Source: Quisquiliibacterium transsilvanicum (GTDB lineage Bacteria; Pseudomonadota; Gammaproteobacteria; Burkholderiales; Burkholderiaceae_E). Taken from it: a stretch of DNA of 64,000 bases. This document shows, in pieces, positions 33,593 to 43,364 of the stretch. The stretch lies in contig NZ_JACHGB010000005.1 in assembly GCF_014202215.1 (NCBI RefSeq), positions 248,001 to 312,000 on the forward strand, read 5' to 3'. Within the stretch, counting starts at the first letter, position 1. Every line of letters starts with the position of its first letter. The position numbers were made by a program, and so were the translations under genes. Below the pieces are notes generated by a model. That model did not search any database, was not told the DNA's origin, and saw only the letters and a list, made by a program, of their open reading frames with translations.

Positions 33593-35230
33593 TCAGCCGG
33601 CGGGCTCCAGCGCCTTCTGCGCATAATCGCGCGCGCCCTTGTAGTCCGCCTTGCCGTTCGGCGCGCGGAACATCCTGTCGACCGCGAACACGCGCTTTGG
33701 CGACTTGTAGCCTGCCAGCTGGCCGCGCACGTGCCGTCGCAGGGCGTCCTCGTCGAACTCCGCGCCGGCCCGCAGCTCTACCACGGCGGTGACCGCCTGG
33801 CCCCACTTGTCGTCGGCCACCCCGATCACCAGCGCATCCTCGACGTCCGGGTGCTGCTTGAGCACCTCCTCGACTTCCTCCGGGAAGACCTTCTCTCCGG
33901 CAGTGTTGATGCATCCGCTGCCCCGGCCGAGCAGGGTGATGGTGCCGTCCTCCTCCACCGTGCAGTGGTCGCCGGGCATCGAGTAGCGAACGCCGCCGAT
34001 GACCGGGAAAGTGGTGCCGGTCTTGACCGGGTCCTTGTAGTAGCCCTCGGGGATCGCGCCGCAGCGGCCGATGATGCCGACCTCTCCCGTTCCCCGGCCC
34101 ACCTCGCGGCCATCGTGGGCGAAGACCTTGACGTCGTCGCCGAGCTGGAACTTCGCGGTCTCCACGACCCCGTCCGCAGTCATCGCCGACAGCCCGAACC
34201 CGACCGCCTCCGACGAACCGAAGGAATCCAGCAGCGTGACCTGGGGCATGTGCCGCAGCAGCCCCTGCTTGACCTCCATGCTCCACATCGTTCCCGACGA
34301 GATGATCGACAGCACGCAGGAGACGTCGTAGCGGCCGCCCGCCTCGTCGAGCGAGCGCAGCATCGGCTTGGCGAAGGCGTCGCCCACGATGATGAGCTGG
34401 TCCACGCGGTGCCGGTGCACCGCGTCCCAGAGCTCGTCCGCGTCGAAATGTGCCGAGGGCAAGGTGACCACCGTCCCTGCATTGACCAGGGCGGTGATCC
34501 CCGAGAGCAGGCCGGTGCCGTGCATCAGCGGGCAGGCCGGCAGGCAGGTCGGCCCCTGGCCGGCCTCCTGGACGATCTGCAGGTGATCGGCGAGATCCTG
34601 CGGCACCCGCTCCACCAGGGCCGGGTTGATCAGCGCGCGGCGCAGCGCATCCTGCCGCCACATCACGCCCTTGGGCATGCCGGTGGTGCCGCCCGTGTAG
34701 ATGAAGAAGAGGTCATCGGGCGAGCGCCGGAGGCTCAGAGGCTCGCCGGAACCCGTCTCGGCAAGCACGTCGAAGACCGTTGCGAACCCGGGCAGCGGCT
34801 CGGCCGAGCCGTCGTCCACCACCAGCCAGCGCCGCACGCCGGGCAGCCGCGGCTGGATCGCCCGCACGATCGGCGAGAACTCGCGCCCGAACACCACCGT
34901 GGTCGCGTCCGAGTTCTCCAGGATGTAGCGCACCTCTTCGGCGGCATAGCGGTAGTTGACGTTGACGTGCACCTGGCGCGCCTTGAACGCGGCGACGCTG
35001 CCCTCCAGGTAGGCGGGGTGGTTGCGCAGGTACAGCGCCAGCTTCTCGTCCGGCTGCGCGCCGTCCTCGAGCAGCGCGCGCGCCAGGTTGTTGGTGCGCG
35101 CGCCCAGCCGGCCCCAGGTGGTGACCCGGTCGCCATGCACCAGCGCAGGCCGGTCGGGCGGCACCACCCTGGCCAGGCCGTCGAAGATGTCGCCGTAGTT
35201 CCAGATCCCGCCGCTCGTCTCGTCGCTCAT
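33593..35230 (-). CDS. AMP-dependent acyl-CoA synthetase
   Basis: This 545-residue adenylate-forming enzyme has FIYTGGTTGMPKGV (Gly in place of the usual Ser), the SFGSSEAVG motif, the GRGSGCINTAGEKVFPEEVE hinge and the catalytic Lys in APNGKADYKGA. It would make an acyl-CoA from a carboxylic acid. The ATG at 35230 has GGAGGAG upstream. It lies 228 bp upstream of the binding-protein gene on the same strand, and is divergent from the Old Yellow Enzyme gene, with 251 bp between their starts. Confidence 0.89.
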   Translation of the reverse strand: MSDETSGGIWNYGDIFDGLARVVPPDRPALVHGDRVTTWGRLGARTNNLARALLEDGAQPDEKLALYLRNHPAYLEGSVAAFKARQVHVNVNYRYAAEEVRYILENSDATTVVFGREFSPIVRAIQPRLPGVRRWLVVDDGSAEPLPGFATVFDVLAETGSGEPLSLRRSPDDLFFIYTGGTTGMPKGVMWRQDALRRALINPALVERVPQDLADHLQIVQEAGQGPTCLPACPLMHGTGLLSGITALVNAGTVVTLPSAHFDADELWDAVHRHRVDQLIIVGDAFAKPMLRSLDEAGGRYDVSCVLSIISSGTMWSMEVKQGLLRHMPQVTLLDSFGSSEAVGFGLSAMTADGVVETAKFQLGDDVKVFAHDGREVGRGTGEVGIIGRCGAIPEGYYKDPVKTGTTFPVIGGVRYSMPGDHCTVEEDGTITLLGRGSGCINTAGEKVFPEEVEEVLKQHPDVEDALVIGVADDKWGQAVTAVVELRAGAEFDEDALRRHVRGQLAGYKSPKRVFAVDRMFRAPNGKADYKGARDYAQKALEPAG

Positions 35231-35380
35231 GTGTCTCCTCCGGGGTTCGGCTCGTGACGGACTTCCGGTCCGGCCCGGATGCCGCCTCGTACTCTTGTCT
35301 CCTCGGACCGATCCTACCCGTCGGCGGCGGACCTGCCATCGGGCGGGACCCGCCCCCGGAACGCCGAAGCTGCCATCGGC

Positions 35381-35426
35381 GCCGAAGCGGAATGCGCCGC
35401 CGGGCCGAAGCGGAATGCGCCGCCGG
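35381..35426. repeat. Two perfect tandem copies of a 23-bp unit
   Basis: The unit GCCGAAGCGGAATGCGCCGC plus CGG occurs at 35381-35403 and again at 35404-35426, with degenerate partial copies on both sides. It lies in the 251-bp divergent region between the acyl-CoA synthetase and the Old Yellow Enzyme gene, about 55 bp before the latter's ATG. It could affect promoter spacing or be a replication-slippage product. Confidence 0.8.
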
Positions 35427-35481
35427 GCCGGGGCGGGAACGCCGGTGTATGGTCCGGCGCACTTTTCGTCCGGAGCCCCGA

Positions 35482-36585
35482 ATGACCAATACCGACCTGT
35501 TCGCACCCTGCACGTTCAACGGCCTGCCGCTGAAGAACCGCATCGTCATGTCGCCCCTGACCCGCGCGCGCGCGGACATGGAAGGCAATGCCGGGGCGCT
35601 GCAGGCGGAGTACTACGCGCAGCGCGCGTCCGCTGGCCTGCTGATCACCGAAGCGACCGCGGTGCTGCCCGAGGGGCGCGGCGGCCCCTTCCTCCCCGGC
35701 CTCTGGGACGAGCGGCACGTCGCCGCCTGGCGGCTCACCACCGAGGCGGTGCATGCGAAGGGCGGCAGGATCTTCTGCCAGCTCTGGCATGCCGGCAGGC
35801 TGAGCCACTCCTCGCTGCATCCGAAGGGCCAGCCGCCGGTGGCGCCCTCGCCCTACCGCCAGAAGGGAAAGGTGGTGGGGGCCAACGGCCTGGCCGACTA
35901 CGAGGAGGCGCGCGAACTGCGCCTGGACGAGCTGCCGGGCGTGGTCGATGCGTTCCGCCAGGCGGCCCGCCGCGCCAGGGAAGCGGGCTTCGACGGCGTC
36001 GAGGTGCACGGCGCGCACAGCTACCTGCTGGACAGCTTCCTGCGCGACATGACCAACAGGCGCACCGACGCCTACGGCGGCACGATCGAGAACCGCGCCC
36101 GCCTGCTGCTGGAGGTGATGGCTGCGGTCGCGCAGGTGTGGGACCCGGAGCGCACCGCGGTGCGGCTGTCGCCGATCGGCCATGCCTACGACGCCTGGGA
36201 CAGCGACCCGGAGTCGCTGTTCACCCACGTCGTCGAGCAGCTCAACGCGCTGCGGATCGGATGGCTGGACCTGGTCGAAGGCGACACCGGCGTGTCACGC
36301 GATGCCGAGCCGTCCTTCGACCTGGGCAAGCTGCGCCGGCTGTTCAAGGGCGCCCTGATCGCCAACAACCTCTACGACCTGGAGCTCGCAGTGCAGGCCC
36401 GGCGCACCGATGCCGCCGACCTGATCGCCTTCGGGCGCCCGTTCATCGGCAACCCGGACCTGGTGGAGCGGCTGCAGGCCGGCGCGCCCCTGGTGGAGGC
36501 GGACCGCCGGACCTACTACAGCGGCGGGGAGAAGGGCTACATCGATTTTCCGCCGATGTCGCGGGAAGACGCCGCCGCAGGCTGA
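35482..36585 (+). CDS. Old Yellow Enzyme family NADH:flavin oxidoreductase
   Basis: This 367-residue FMN enzyme has the start DLFAPCTFNGLPLKNRIVMSPLTR, the ligand-binding WHAGR motif, the FDGVEVHGAHSYLLDSFL segment with the His/Asn-type pair, and the C-terminal FGRPFIGNPDLVERL phosphate-binding region. Members reduce activated C=C bonds such as enones and maleimides (NemA-like). The ATG at 35482 is used because the family N terminus begins there. Divergent from an acyl-CoA synthetase, it may act in degrading an unsaturated compound. Confidence 0.92.
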   Translation: MTNTDLFAPCTFNGLPLKNRIVMSPLTRARADMEGNAGALQAEYYAQRASAGLLITEATAVLPEGRGGPFLPGLWDERHVAAWRLTTEAVHAKGGRIFCQLWHAGRLSHSSLHPKGQPPVAPSPYRQKGKVVGANGLADYEEARELRLDELPGVVDAFRQAARRAREAGFDGVEVHGAHSYLLDSFLRDMTNRRTDAYGGTIENRARLLLEVMAAVAQVWDPERTAVRLSPIGHAYDAWDSDPESLFTHVVEQLNALRIGWLDLVEGDTGVSRDAEPSFDLGKLRRLFKGALIANNLYDLELAVQARRTDAADLIAFGRPFIGNPDLVERLQAGAPLVEADRRTYYSGGEKGYIDFPPMSREDAAAG

Positions 36586-36622
36586 CGAGGCAGGGCGCGC
36601 GGCGGCAGCGTGCGGGCACCAC

Positions 36623-36994
36623 CTACACGCGGACGACCTCGCCCTTGAGCGACCACAGGATCCCGAGCACCTCGGTGCGGGTCGGCGCGTCGATCCCGTT
36701 CGTCTCGAGCGCAGCCATCGCGTCGTCCAGGACCGCGACGAACTCCTGCTCGCTGATGTTCATGCCCTTGTGGGTCGCGAGCATGTCCTGGCCCGAATAG
36801 GTTTCTGGCCCGCCGGACCCCGCACAGAAGAACTCGACCGCACGGCGCTCGACCCTGGCCAGGTCCTCGCTGCGCGCATAGCGGGCGCTCACCAGCGGAT
36901 TCGCCAGATGGTTGCGCAGCAGGTCGCGGGTGATCCGGGTGATGCCTGCGTGGCCTCCGAGGCGTTCGTACAGCGACGGGACGGATTGAGTCAT
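36623..36994 (-). CDS. Group 1 truncated haemoglobin
   Basis: This 123-residue protein matches the 2-on-2 globin family. It starts SLYERLGGHAGITRI, has the PLVSARYARS region, and the proximal haem His in LATHKGMNISEQEF. Such globins bind oxygen or nitric oxide and may detoxify NO. The ATG at 36994 has AGGAGA upstream. A 71-residue gene on the same strand, about 48 bp upstream, is probably co-transcribed. The large regulator at 37425 is divergent from this pair. Confidence 0.92.
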   Translation of the reverse strand: MTQSVPSLYERLGGHAGITRITRDLLRNHLANPLVSARYARSEDLARVERRAVEFFCAGSGGPETYSGQDMLATHKGMNISEQEFVAVLDDAMAALETNGIDAPTRTEVLGILWSLKGEVVRV

Positions 36995-37042
36995 GGTGAT
37001 CTCCTCTCTTGGATGGTCGGCGGACGGCTCGCGGCCAGGCGG

Positions 37043-37258
37043 TCACTGCTTCCCGCGACGCAACTGCTGCATCCAGGACTCGTACTCGCGCGCTCCTTCG
37101 TCGGCCCCTCCACCGGTCAGGTCCCGGCGCAGGCTGCCCAGGCGCCGGTCGAGTTCCTGTTCGACCCGATGCAGCGTCTCGGCGGTGAGAGGACCCGGCA
37201 CGGTCAGCACCGCGCTGCAGTTGCCGGGCAGGGGGACGGTGAATTCGAGGTCGTTCAT
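37043..37258 (-). CDS. Small hypothetical protein
   Basis: I do not recognise this 71-residue protein. It starts NDLEFTVPLPGNCSAVLTVP, continues with a charged helical stretch (LHRVEQELDRRLGSLRRDL) and ends basic. There is no signal peptide or membrane segment. A strong AAAGGAG lies seven bases before the ATG at 37258, which supports a real gene. It is followed on the same strand by the truncated haemoglobin, so a shared operon is likely. Confidence 0.65.
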   Translation of the reverse strand: MNDLEFTVPLPGNCSAVLTVPGPLTAETLHRVEQELDRRLGSLRRDLTGGGADEGAREYESWMQQLRRGKQ

Positions 37259-37424
37259 GGCGTGCTCCTTTGGTGTTCGGCGGACCGAATCCCGGACCGC
37301 CTGCACGCAGCATCGCCGCATGGTGTTCCTGGATCGTTCCTGGCAGCGGCTGTGACGAAAACCGCGGACAGGGAAGGCCGGCGGGGTGCTTTACGCTCGG
37401 GCGTTCCGGGGCGCACACTGCCTC

Positions 37425-40400
37425 ATGGAAGCGAACGCCAGGCATCGTTCTTCCCGCCCGGACTCCCGCCTCGACGTCCTGCTGCTCGGGGCGTTTTCGG
37501 TGTGCATCGGCGGCAGCGAGTTGCCGGCCGAGCGCTGGCCCAGCCTGCGTGCAGCGCATCTGGTTCAGTTGCTCGCGCTGCAGCCGCGTCACCGGATGAG
37601 CCGCGACCTGGTCATCGACGCGCTATGGCCCCGGCTCGAGCCAGATGCCGGCGCCGCCAACCTGCGCAAGGCGCTGCACCATGCGCGGCAGGCGCTGGGC
37701 CGCCATGACGCCATCGTCCAGCAGGCCGGCGAACTGCTGCTCTGGCCGGACGGCACGCTGGTCGTGGATGCCAACGCCTTCGAAATCGGTGCAGCGGCAG
37801 CGTTGGCGACGCGCGATCCGCAGGCCTGCGCCGACGCCGCGTCGGCCTGCGCCGGCGACCTGCTGCCCGGTGCCCGGTATGAGCCCTGGACCGAGGCTCC
37901 TCGCGAACGCATGCATGCGCTGCACCTCGACCTTCTGCGCGCGAGCGCACAGTGGGAGCGGCTGGCTCAGCTGGAGCCTGCCGACGAGCCGGCGCACCGC
38001 GAGCTGATGCAGCGGGCGCTCGAGAGCGGCAATCGCGCCGAGGCCGTGCGCTGGTATGCGCGCCTGCGCGAGGCGCTTCAGCAGACGCTTGGCGTGCCGC
38101 CGGACGCCCGGACCGAAGCGCTCTACGAACGCTGCGTCGAGGGGCTCCAGACGACGGGCCCGGCCCTGGTCGGACGCGAGCCGGAGATCGCCCAGGCGAT
38201 GGCGCTGCTCGGCACCGCGGCCGCCGAGCGCACCGGCGGCCTGGGGCTGCGCGGACCCGCAGGCATCGGCAAGAGCACGCTCTGCCGCGAGATTGCAGCA
38301 CGGGCGCGAGCCCGCGGCTGGCGGGTGCTGCGCGTGGACGCGACGGGAACCGGTCGCGCCTACGCGGTCGCGGCCACCCTGGCAGAGCGCATGGTCGTCG
38401 AAGATCGCAGCCTGCTCGACCGGATCGGCACGCAGGCGCGGACGGTGCTCGCGCAGCTCACGTCGATCGCCGCGCCCTCCGAGCGGCTGCCGGGTCCGCT
38501 GGGCCGTCATCAGGTGGTCGGGGCCATCCGCCGCCTGCTGGTGGCCGGAGCCCCGGAGGCCGGCGTGCTGCTGCAGGTCGACGATGCGCACCTGATCGAC
38601 GATGCCGACGTCGACGTGATCATGCAGCTGGCGATGGCGGGTCCGCCGGTCTTCCTGTTGATCGCAACGAGAGCCCCGGCGCAGGGAAGTGCCCTGGCGC
38701 GAGGCGTGGCGCGCCTGCAGCGCGCGGGCGTGCTCCAGGTGATCGAGCTCGATCCGCTGGCCGATGACGATTCCCGGCAGCTGATCGCACGCGCGGCACC
38801 GGCGGCGCTTTCCGAGGCAATCGTCGAGCAACTGGCCCGGGCAGCCGAGGGCAATCCGTTCGCCGCGATCGAGCTGGCGCGGTGCGCCTCGTCCGGAGCG
38901 CCCCAGAAGCTTCCCTTCAGTGCCGCCGGGGCGATCACCGAGCGTTTGTGCGACGTGCCCGCTCCAGCGCTGCTGTTGCTGGAATGGCTGGCCCTGGCGG
39001 GCGACGCGCCGGATGCCCCCACTGCCGAGGCACTGGGCGCCGAGGCAGGGGTGGCCACCTTCGAAGCACTGGACCAGGCCCTCGAGGCCGGCGTGCTTGT
39101 GCCGGTGGAGGGCCGCTACCGCTTCCGGCACGAACTGGTGCGGCAGGCGCTGGTCGAGCGGGTTCCGCCGCATCGGCGCCTGCGGATGCACCGGCGCATC
39201 GCAATGAGGCTCGCAGAGTTGGACGCGCCGCCCGCGTCCGTGGCCAGGCAGTGGCTGGACGCAGGCAGCCCGCAGGAGGCGCAGCCCTGGCTTCTTGCCG
39301 CCGCACGCGAGGCGGTTCGGCTGGCCGCCTTCAGCGACGCGCTGCGGCACCTGGCACCGGTGCTCGGCTTCCAGCCGGAACACGCCGAGGCGCTGCGCCT
39401 GCGCGCCGAGGCCCTGGACGCGATGGGCGAGCCTGCAGCACTCGCTGCCTACCGGCAGGCAGCGCAGGCCGCCGAGCTGGATGCACGCGACGATCTCCTC
39501 GCCAAGGCCGCGCTGGCTCAGGTGAAGCTCGGCGATCCGAAGGGCGCGCTGGTGGCCCTCGAGGGCCTGCGGCCGGGCAGCGTCGAGGGCCGGCTGTGCG
39601 AGGCGCTCGCCTACGCGGGCGCAGCAGCCCTGGGCGCGGCGGACCCCGCGATGGGCACCGCGAAGGCGGCGGCCGCGCGGCGCCTGGCGCTGGAATCGGG
39701 CGACACGACCTCGCTGGTGATCGCGTCCTGGGCGCAGGCAGCAGCCGCACATGCCCGCGGCGAGCTCCACCACAGCGTCTGGGCGGATCTGCAGGAGACC
39801 AGCCACCTGCCGCATCTTGCAGTGCGCGTCTTCGACGGCCACCTGTGCATCACGCAGCGCTTTCTCTATGGCGCACGGCCCTATCCGGAGGTGATCGCCT
39901 TCGCCGATGCGCTGGGATGCGAAGCGCTGCGCCTGGGGGCCGCGCGCGGCCACGCGTTCGCCACGACCCTGCGCGGCGAGGCCGAATGGCTGTCCGGCGA
40001 CCTGCAGTCCGCGCGCGAGCACCTGCGAGCAGGCGCGCGGCTGCACCGCGCGATCGGTGGCGCGGTCGGTGAAGCCCTGTCCCTGCAGCGTCTCTCCGAG
40101 ATCTGCCTGCATGAAGGCCGACGCGACGAGGCGCGCGCAATGATCGACGAGGCGCTGGACGTGGCACGCCAGACCGACATCGGCTTCCACCTGCTGGACC
40201 GGATCTACGGCACGCGGATCGCGCTGCACGCCGGCGATCCGCAGGCAGCGCTGCACGTGATGGAGGATGCCGCGGCATCGGTGCGCGGTCCGCTCGAAAC
40301 CTGCCCCGGGTGCAGGATCACCTTCGCCGTTCCCGCCGCGATCGCCGCTGCGCGCGCAGGCGAACTGGAACTTGCCCAGCAGCACGAGAAGCAGTGCGCC

Positions 40401-40640
40401 TACCTGGCCGACGTGGTGATGCGCCTGCCCGCCTGGCACGCGGCGCACGAGGAGGTGCGCGGCCATATCGCGGCGGCTGCCGGCGCGAACGCCGGCGAGG
40501 CAGCGACACGCTTCGCAGCGGCCGCACTGGGCTTTCGCGCTGCCGGACAGCCCATAGACGCGGAACGCTGCGCGCAGCTCGCCGCGGATTCCTCATCCGG
40601 GCCCAGGCGCCGGACCGGAGCTTCGCGCCGGCGAGGCTGA
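37425..40640 (+). CDS. SARP/BTAD-type transcriptional regulator with AAA ATPase domain
   Basis: This large regulator (about 1070 residues) starts with a winged-helix segment (LDVLLLGAFSVCIGG, then LVIDALWPRLEP with ANLRKALHHARQALG). It continues with a bacterial transcriptional activation (BTAD) helical repeat, an ATPase with Walker A GPAGIGKSTL near residue 275 and Walker B VLLQVDDAHL, and a long TPR-like helical C-terminal half. No LuxR helix-turn-helix is present at the end, which sets it apart from the regulator at 57379. A GTG at 37386 is an alternative start; neither has a good ribosome site. It is divergent from the truncated haemoglobin pair, its most likely target. Confidence 0.82.
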   Translation: MEANARHRSSRPDSRLDVLLLGAFSVCIGGSELPAERWPSLRAAHLVQLLALQPRHRMSRDLVIDALWPRLEPDAGAANLRKALHHARQALGRHDAIVQQAGELLLWPDGTLVVDANAFEIGAAAALATRDPQACADAASACAGDLLPGARYEPWTEAPRERMHALHLDLLRASAQWERLAQLEPADEPAHRELMQRALESGNRAEAVRWYARLREALQQTLGVPPDARTEALYERCVEGLQTTGPALVGREPEIAQAMALLGTAAAERTGGLGLRGPAGIGKSTLCREIAARARARGWRVLRVDATGTGRAYAVAATLAERMVVEDRSLLDRIGTQARTVLAQLTSIAAPSERLPGPLGRHQVVGAIRRLLVAGAPEAGVLLQVDDAHLIDDADVDVIMQLAMAGPPVFLLIATRAPAQGSALARGVARLQRAGVLQVIELDPLADDDSRQLIARAAPAALSEAIVEQLARAAEGNPFAAIELARCASSGAPQKLPFSAAGAITERLCDVPAPALLLLEWLALAGDAPDAPTAEALGAEAGVATFEALDQALEAGVLVPVEGRYRFRHELVRQALVERVPPHRRLRMHRRIAMRLAELDAPPASVARQWLDAGSPQEAQPWLLAAAREAVRLAAFSDALRHLAPVLGFQPEHAEALRLRAEALDAMGEPAALAAYRQAAQAAELDARDDLLAKAALAQVKLGDPKGALVALEGLRPGSVEGRLCEALAYAGAAALGAADPAMGTAKAAAARRLALESGDTTSLVIASWAQAAAAHARGELHHSVWADLQETSHLPHLAVRVFDGHLCITQRFLYGARPYPEVIAFADALGCEALRLGAARGHAFATTLRGEAEWLSGDLQSAREHLRAGARLHRAIGGAVGEALSLQRLSEICLHEGRRDEARAMIDEALDVARQTDIGFHLLDRIYGTRIALHAGDPQAALHVMEDAAASVRGPLETCPGCRITFAVPAAIAAARAGELELAQQHEKQCAYLADVVMRLPAWHAAHEEVRGHIAAAAGANAGEAATRFAAAALGFRAAGQPIDAERCAQLAADSSSGPRRRTGASRRRG

Positions 40641-40739
40641 TCACGCGCCTCGCGTCGGCGCGTCAGTCCGCCGGGTCGGTCGAGCGGACACGGCGGCTTC
40701 CGGCCAGGGCACGACTGACGGGCACGCTCAAACTCCGCA

Positions 40740-41186
40740 TCACCGTCCCTGCCGCCACTCCTGGCGCCACAGCTTCTCGAGCTCGCCTGCCATCTCCGGC
40801 GGGGGCGCGCCAAGCAGCCTGCTGCGGCCTGCCCGGTGCACCAGGGCATGCACCCGTCCCGACGACGGATCGTGCAGCAGCACCAGGTTGTTGTCGCCGC
40901 AATCGTGCGGCTTGCACACCGCGGCCAGCGTGTAGGCCGTGCCCGACAGGGTGACGCTTCGCAGCTGAGGCGCCGGCCCCTCCAGGCGTGCCACCCAGCG
41001 CTCGCCGCCGGAGAGTGGTGCCGCGGCCTTGGCCCAGGCGGCGCGAAAGCCCGCGTCCTTAAGCAGGTCCCCGGGGCTGCCGGCGGCAGGCTGCTGCGCA
41101 CCGGCGGGCAGGGCGCACGCGAACCCGAGCGTGAAGATCACGGCAGCAAGTGCCGAGCGTCGAGAATTCCGGTGGGGACCTGACAT
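40740..41186 (-). CDS. ivy: Ivy family C-type lysozyme inhibitor
   Basis: This 148-residue protein has a signal peptide ([17 protein letters not shown], cleavage near AGAQQ) and the Ivy signature CKPHDC, which carries the lysozyme-blocking His between two Cys that form a disulfide. Ivy inhibits lysozyme in the periplasm and can protect against host or self-made lytic activity. The ATG at 41186 has GGGAG upstream. It is convergent with the large regulator gene and divergent from bioB. Confidence 0.9.
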   Translation of the reverse strand: MSGPHRNSRRSALAAVIFTLGFACALPAGAQQPAAGSPGDLLKDAGFRAAWAKAAAPLSGGERWVARLEGPAPQLRSVTLSGTAYTLAAVCKPHDCGDNNLVLLHDPSSGRVHALVHRAGRSRLLGAPPPEMAGELEKLWRQEWRQGR

Positions 41187-41336
41187 GGCGTTCTCCCTTG
41201 CGGCGATGACGAACGGTCAGCGTACCGCTTCCGGCCCCGTGCCGCGACGCCCGCCGCACGATCCGGAACCCGGCCCGGCGATTTGCCTGCGGGCGCCGCC
41301 GTCTGTTTCAATCGGCCTCCCCCTGCAGGAGATCCC

Positions 41337-42353
41337 ATGACCGTCGTCGCCACCGTTTCACCCGAATCCCTCCGCCGCACCGCCGCCCCGTCGAGGGCCG
41401 CTGCCGCTCCGCAGCGCTGGCGCGTCGAGGACGTCGAGGCGCTGTTCGAGACGCCCTTCATGGACCTGGTCTATCGCGCCCAGCAGGTGCATCGCGAGCA
41501 CTTCGACCCGAACACCGTGCAGCTGTCGACGCTGTTGTCGATCAAGACCGGCGGCTGCGCCGAAGACTGCGGCTACTGCGCGCAGTCGGCGCACTTCGAG
41601 ACCGGAGTGGAGGCCGCGAAGCTGATGCCGCTGGACGAGGTGCTCGAAGCCGCGCGCGCCGCGAAGGCCAAGGGAGCCACCCGCTTCTGCATGGGTGCGG
41701 CATGGCGATCGCCGAAAGCCCGCGACATGGAACGCGTGACCGAGATGGTGCGCGAGGTGAAGTCGCTGGGCATGGAAACCTGCATGACGCTGGGCATGCT
41801 CGACGGCCAGCAGGCGAGGGCGCTGAAGGACGCCGGCCTCGACTACTACAACCACAACCTGGACACCGCGCCGGAGTATTACGGCAAGGTGATCGGCACG
41901 CGCACCTACCAGGACCGCCTGGACACCCTGGACCAGGTCCGCTCCGCCGGCATCAGCGTGTGCTGCGGCGGCATCGTCGGCATGGGCGAAACCCGCGCGC
42001 ACCGGGCCGGGCTGATCGCCCAGCTGGCCAACATGGAGCCGTACCCGGACACGGTGCCCATCAACAACCTGGTCCCGATTCCCGGCACGCCGCTGGGCGA
42101 CGTGGCCCCGATCGACCCCTTCGAGTTCGTCCGCACGATCGCGGTGGCGCGCATCACGATGCCCCGGACCGTGGTGCGGCTCTCCGCCGGACGCCAGCAG
42201 ATGGACGAGGCTCTGCAGGCGCTCTGCCTGATGGCGGGCGCAAGCTCGATCTTCTACGGCGAGCAGCTGCTGACCACCGCCAACCCCGAGGCCGACCGGG
42301 ACCGCGCGCTGCTCGCCCGCCTCGACCTGAGCACCGAAACGATCGCCACCTGA
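41337..42353 (+). CDS. bioB: Biotin synthase
   Basis: This 338-residue radical-SAM enzyme inserts sulfur into dethiobiotin in the last step of biotin synthesis. It has the cluster motif CAEDCGYC with the SAM-type CxxxCxxC spacing, the [13 protein letters not shown] segment, GICCGG-like [12 protein letters not shown], and the conserved Arg in [10 protein letters not shown]. The ATG at 41337 follows AGGAGA. Other bio genes are absent from the window. It is followed by the reductase-epoxide hydrolase pair in the same direction. Confidence 0.96.
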   Translation: MTVVATVSPESLRRTAAPSRAAAAPQRWRVEDVEALFETPFMDLVYRAQQVHREHFDPNTVQLSTLLSIKTGGCAEDCGYCAQSAHFETGVEAAKLMPLDEVLEAARAAKAKGATRFCMGAAWRSPKARDMERVTEMVREVKSLGMETCMTLGMLDGQQARALKDAGLDYYNHNLDTAPEYYGKVIGTRTYQDRLDTLDQVRSAGISVCCGGIVGMGETRAHRAGLIAQLANMEPYPDTVPINNLVPIPGTPLGDVAPIDPFEFVRTIAVARITMPRTVVRLSAGRQQMDEALQALCLMAGASSIFYGEQLLTTANPEADRDRALLARLDLSTETIAT

Positions 42354-42416
42354 ACCTGGCCTGACCGACCGAGGCCGCGGACATCGAACCGGCGGCCCGG
42401 CGATGGAGGAGACGAC

Positions 42417-43364
42417 ATGAAGATCCTGATACTGGGCGCCGGCGCGATCGGCGGCTATTTCGGCGCACGGCTGCAGCAGGCAGGCGCCGACGTCACCTTC
42501 CTGGTGCGAAGCCGGCGCGCCGCGCAGCTCGCCGAGCACGGCCTCGCCGTTCGGAGCCCGTTCGGAGACTTCGACGTGCAGCCGCGCTGGGTTGAAGCCA
42601 CGGCGGTGCGCGAGCCCTACGACCTCGTGCTGCTCACCTGCAAGGCCTATGACCTCGACGGCGCGCTCGAGGCGATCGCCCCGGCGATGGGGCCTTCGAC
42701 CCATGTGCTGCCGCTGCTCAACGGCCTGTCGCATCTCGACCGGCTGGCGCAGGTCTTCGGCGCCGAACGCGTGGTGGGGGGATGCTGCTCGATCCCGGTC
42801 ACGCTCGGCCCGAAAGGCGAGGTTCTGCACCTGGCGAAGATGCACCGGATCGCCTTCGGCCCGCTGCCGGGCACCAGCCCGGATGCACGCGCCAAGCTCG
42901 AACAGTTGCATGGATTCCTGTCGAAGACGCCGGTCGATTCGGTGCTCGTCGACGACATGCGGCAGGAGATGTGGGAGAAGTTCGTCGGCCTGTGCACGCT
43001 CGCCGCGATGACCTGCCTGATGCGCGCCGCGGTCGGCGACATCGTCTCCAGCGAGGAGGGCACTGCGCTGATGACCGAGGCCTTGGACGCCTGCGCAGGC
43101 ACCGCCACTGCCAACGGCCACCCGCCGCGCGAGGCGGCGATGGGCGGCTTCCGGCGGATGCTCTTCGATCCGGCCTCGGCCGGCATGGCCTCCATGCTGC
43201 GCGACCTGGAAGGCGGCCACCGCACCGAAGGCCGCCACGTGGTCGCCGACATGCTGCACCGGGCCCGCGCCGCCGGCGTCGACCCCGGACCGCTGCGCGC
43301 GGCATGGTGCCACCTGGAGAGCCATGAGCTGCGGGCACGGCGCGAGGCCAGGAGCACCGAATGA
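42417..43364 (+). CDS. 2-dehydropantoate 2-reductase-like protein (ApbA/PanE family)
   Basis: This 315-residue protein has the NADP-binding ILGAGAIGGYFG motif at the start, LLTCKAYD, the PLLNGLSHL segment and a C-terminal helical domain (EKFVGLCTLAAMTCLMRAAVGD). The family reduces ketopantoate in pantothenate synthesis, but many paralogues act on other 2-keto acids. Its stop overlaps the next gene, an epoxide hydrolase, by ATGA, which points to a catabolic role rather than pantothenate supply. This is why no gene symbol is given. Confidence 0.87.
   Translation: MKILILGAGAIGGYFGARLQQAGADVTFLVRSRRAAQLAEHGLAVRSPFGDFDVQPRWVEATAVREPYDLVLLTCKAYDLDGALEAIAPAMGPSTHVLPLLNGLSHLDRLAQVFGAERVVGGCCSIPVTLGPKGEVLHLAKMHRIAFGPLPGTSPDARAKLEQLHGFLSKTPVDSVLVDDMRQEMWEKFVGLCTLAAMTCLMRAAVGDIVSSEEGTALMTEALDACAGTATANGHPPREAAMGGFRRMLFDPASAGMASMLRDLEGGHRTEGRHVVADMLHRARAAGVDPGPLRAAWCHLESHELRARREARSTE

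Noticed and set aside
37623-40466. Long minus-strand frame opposite the SARP-type regulator
   Set aside because: Mirror frame with no recognisable domain, whereas the plus strand has winged-helix, BTAD and Walker motifs.
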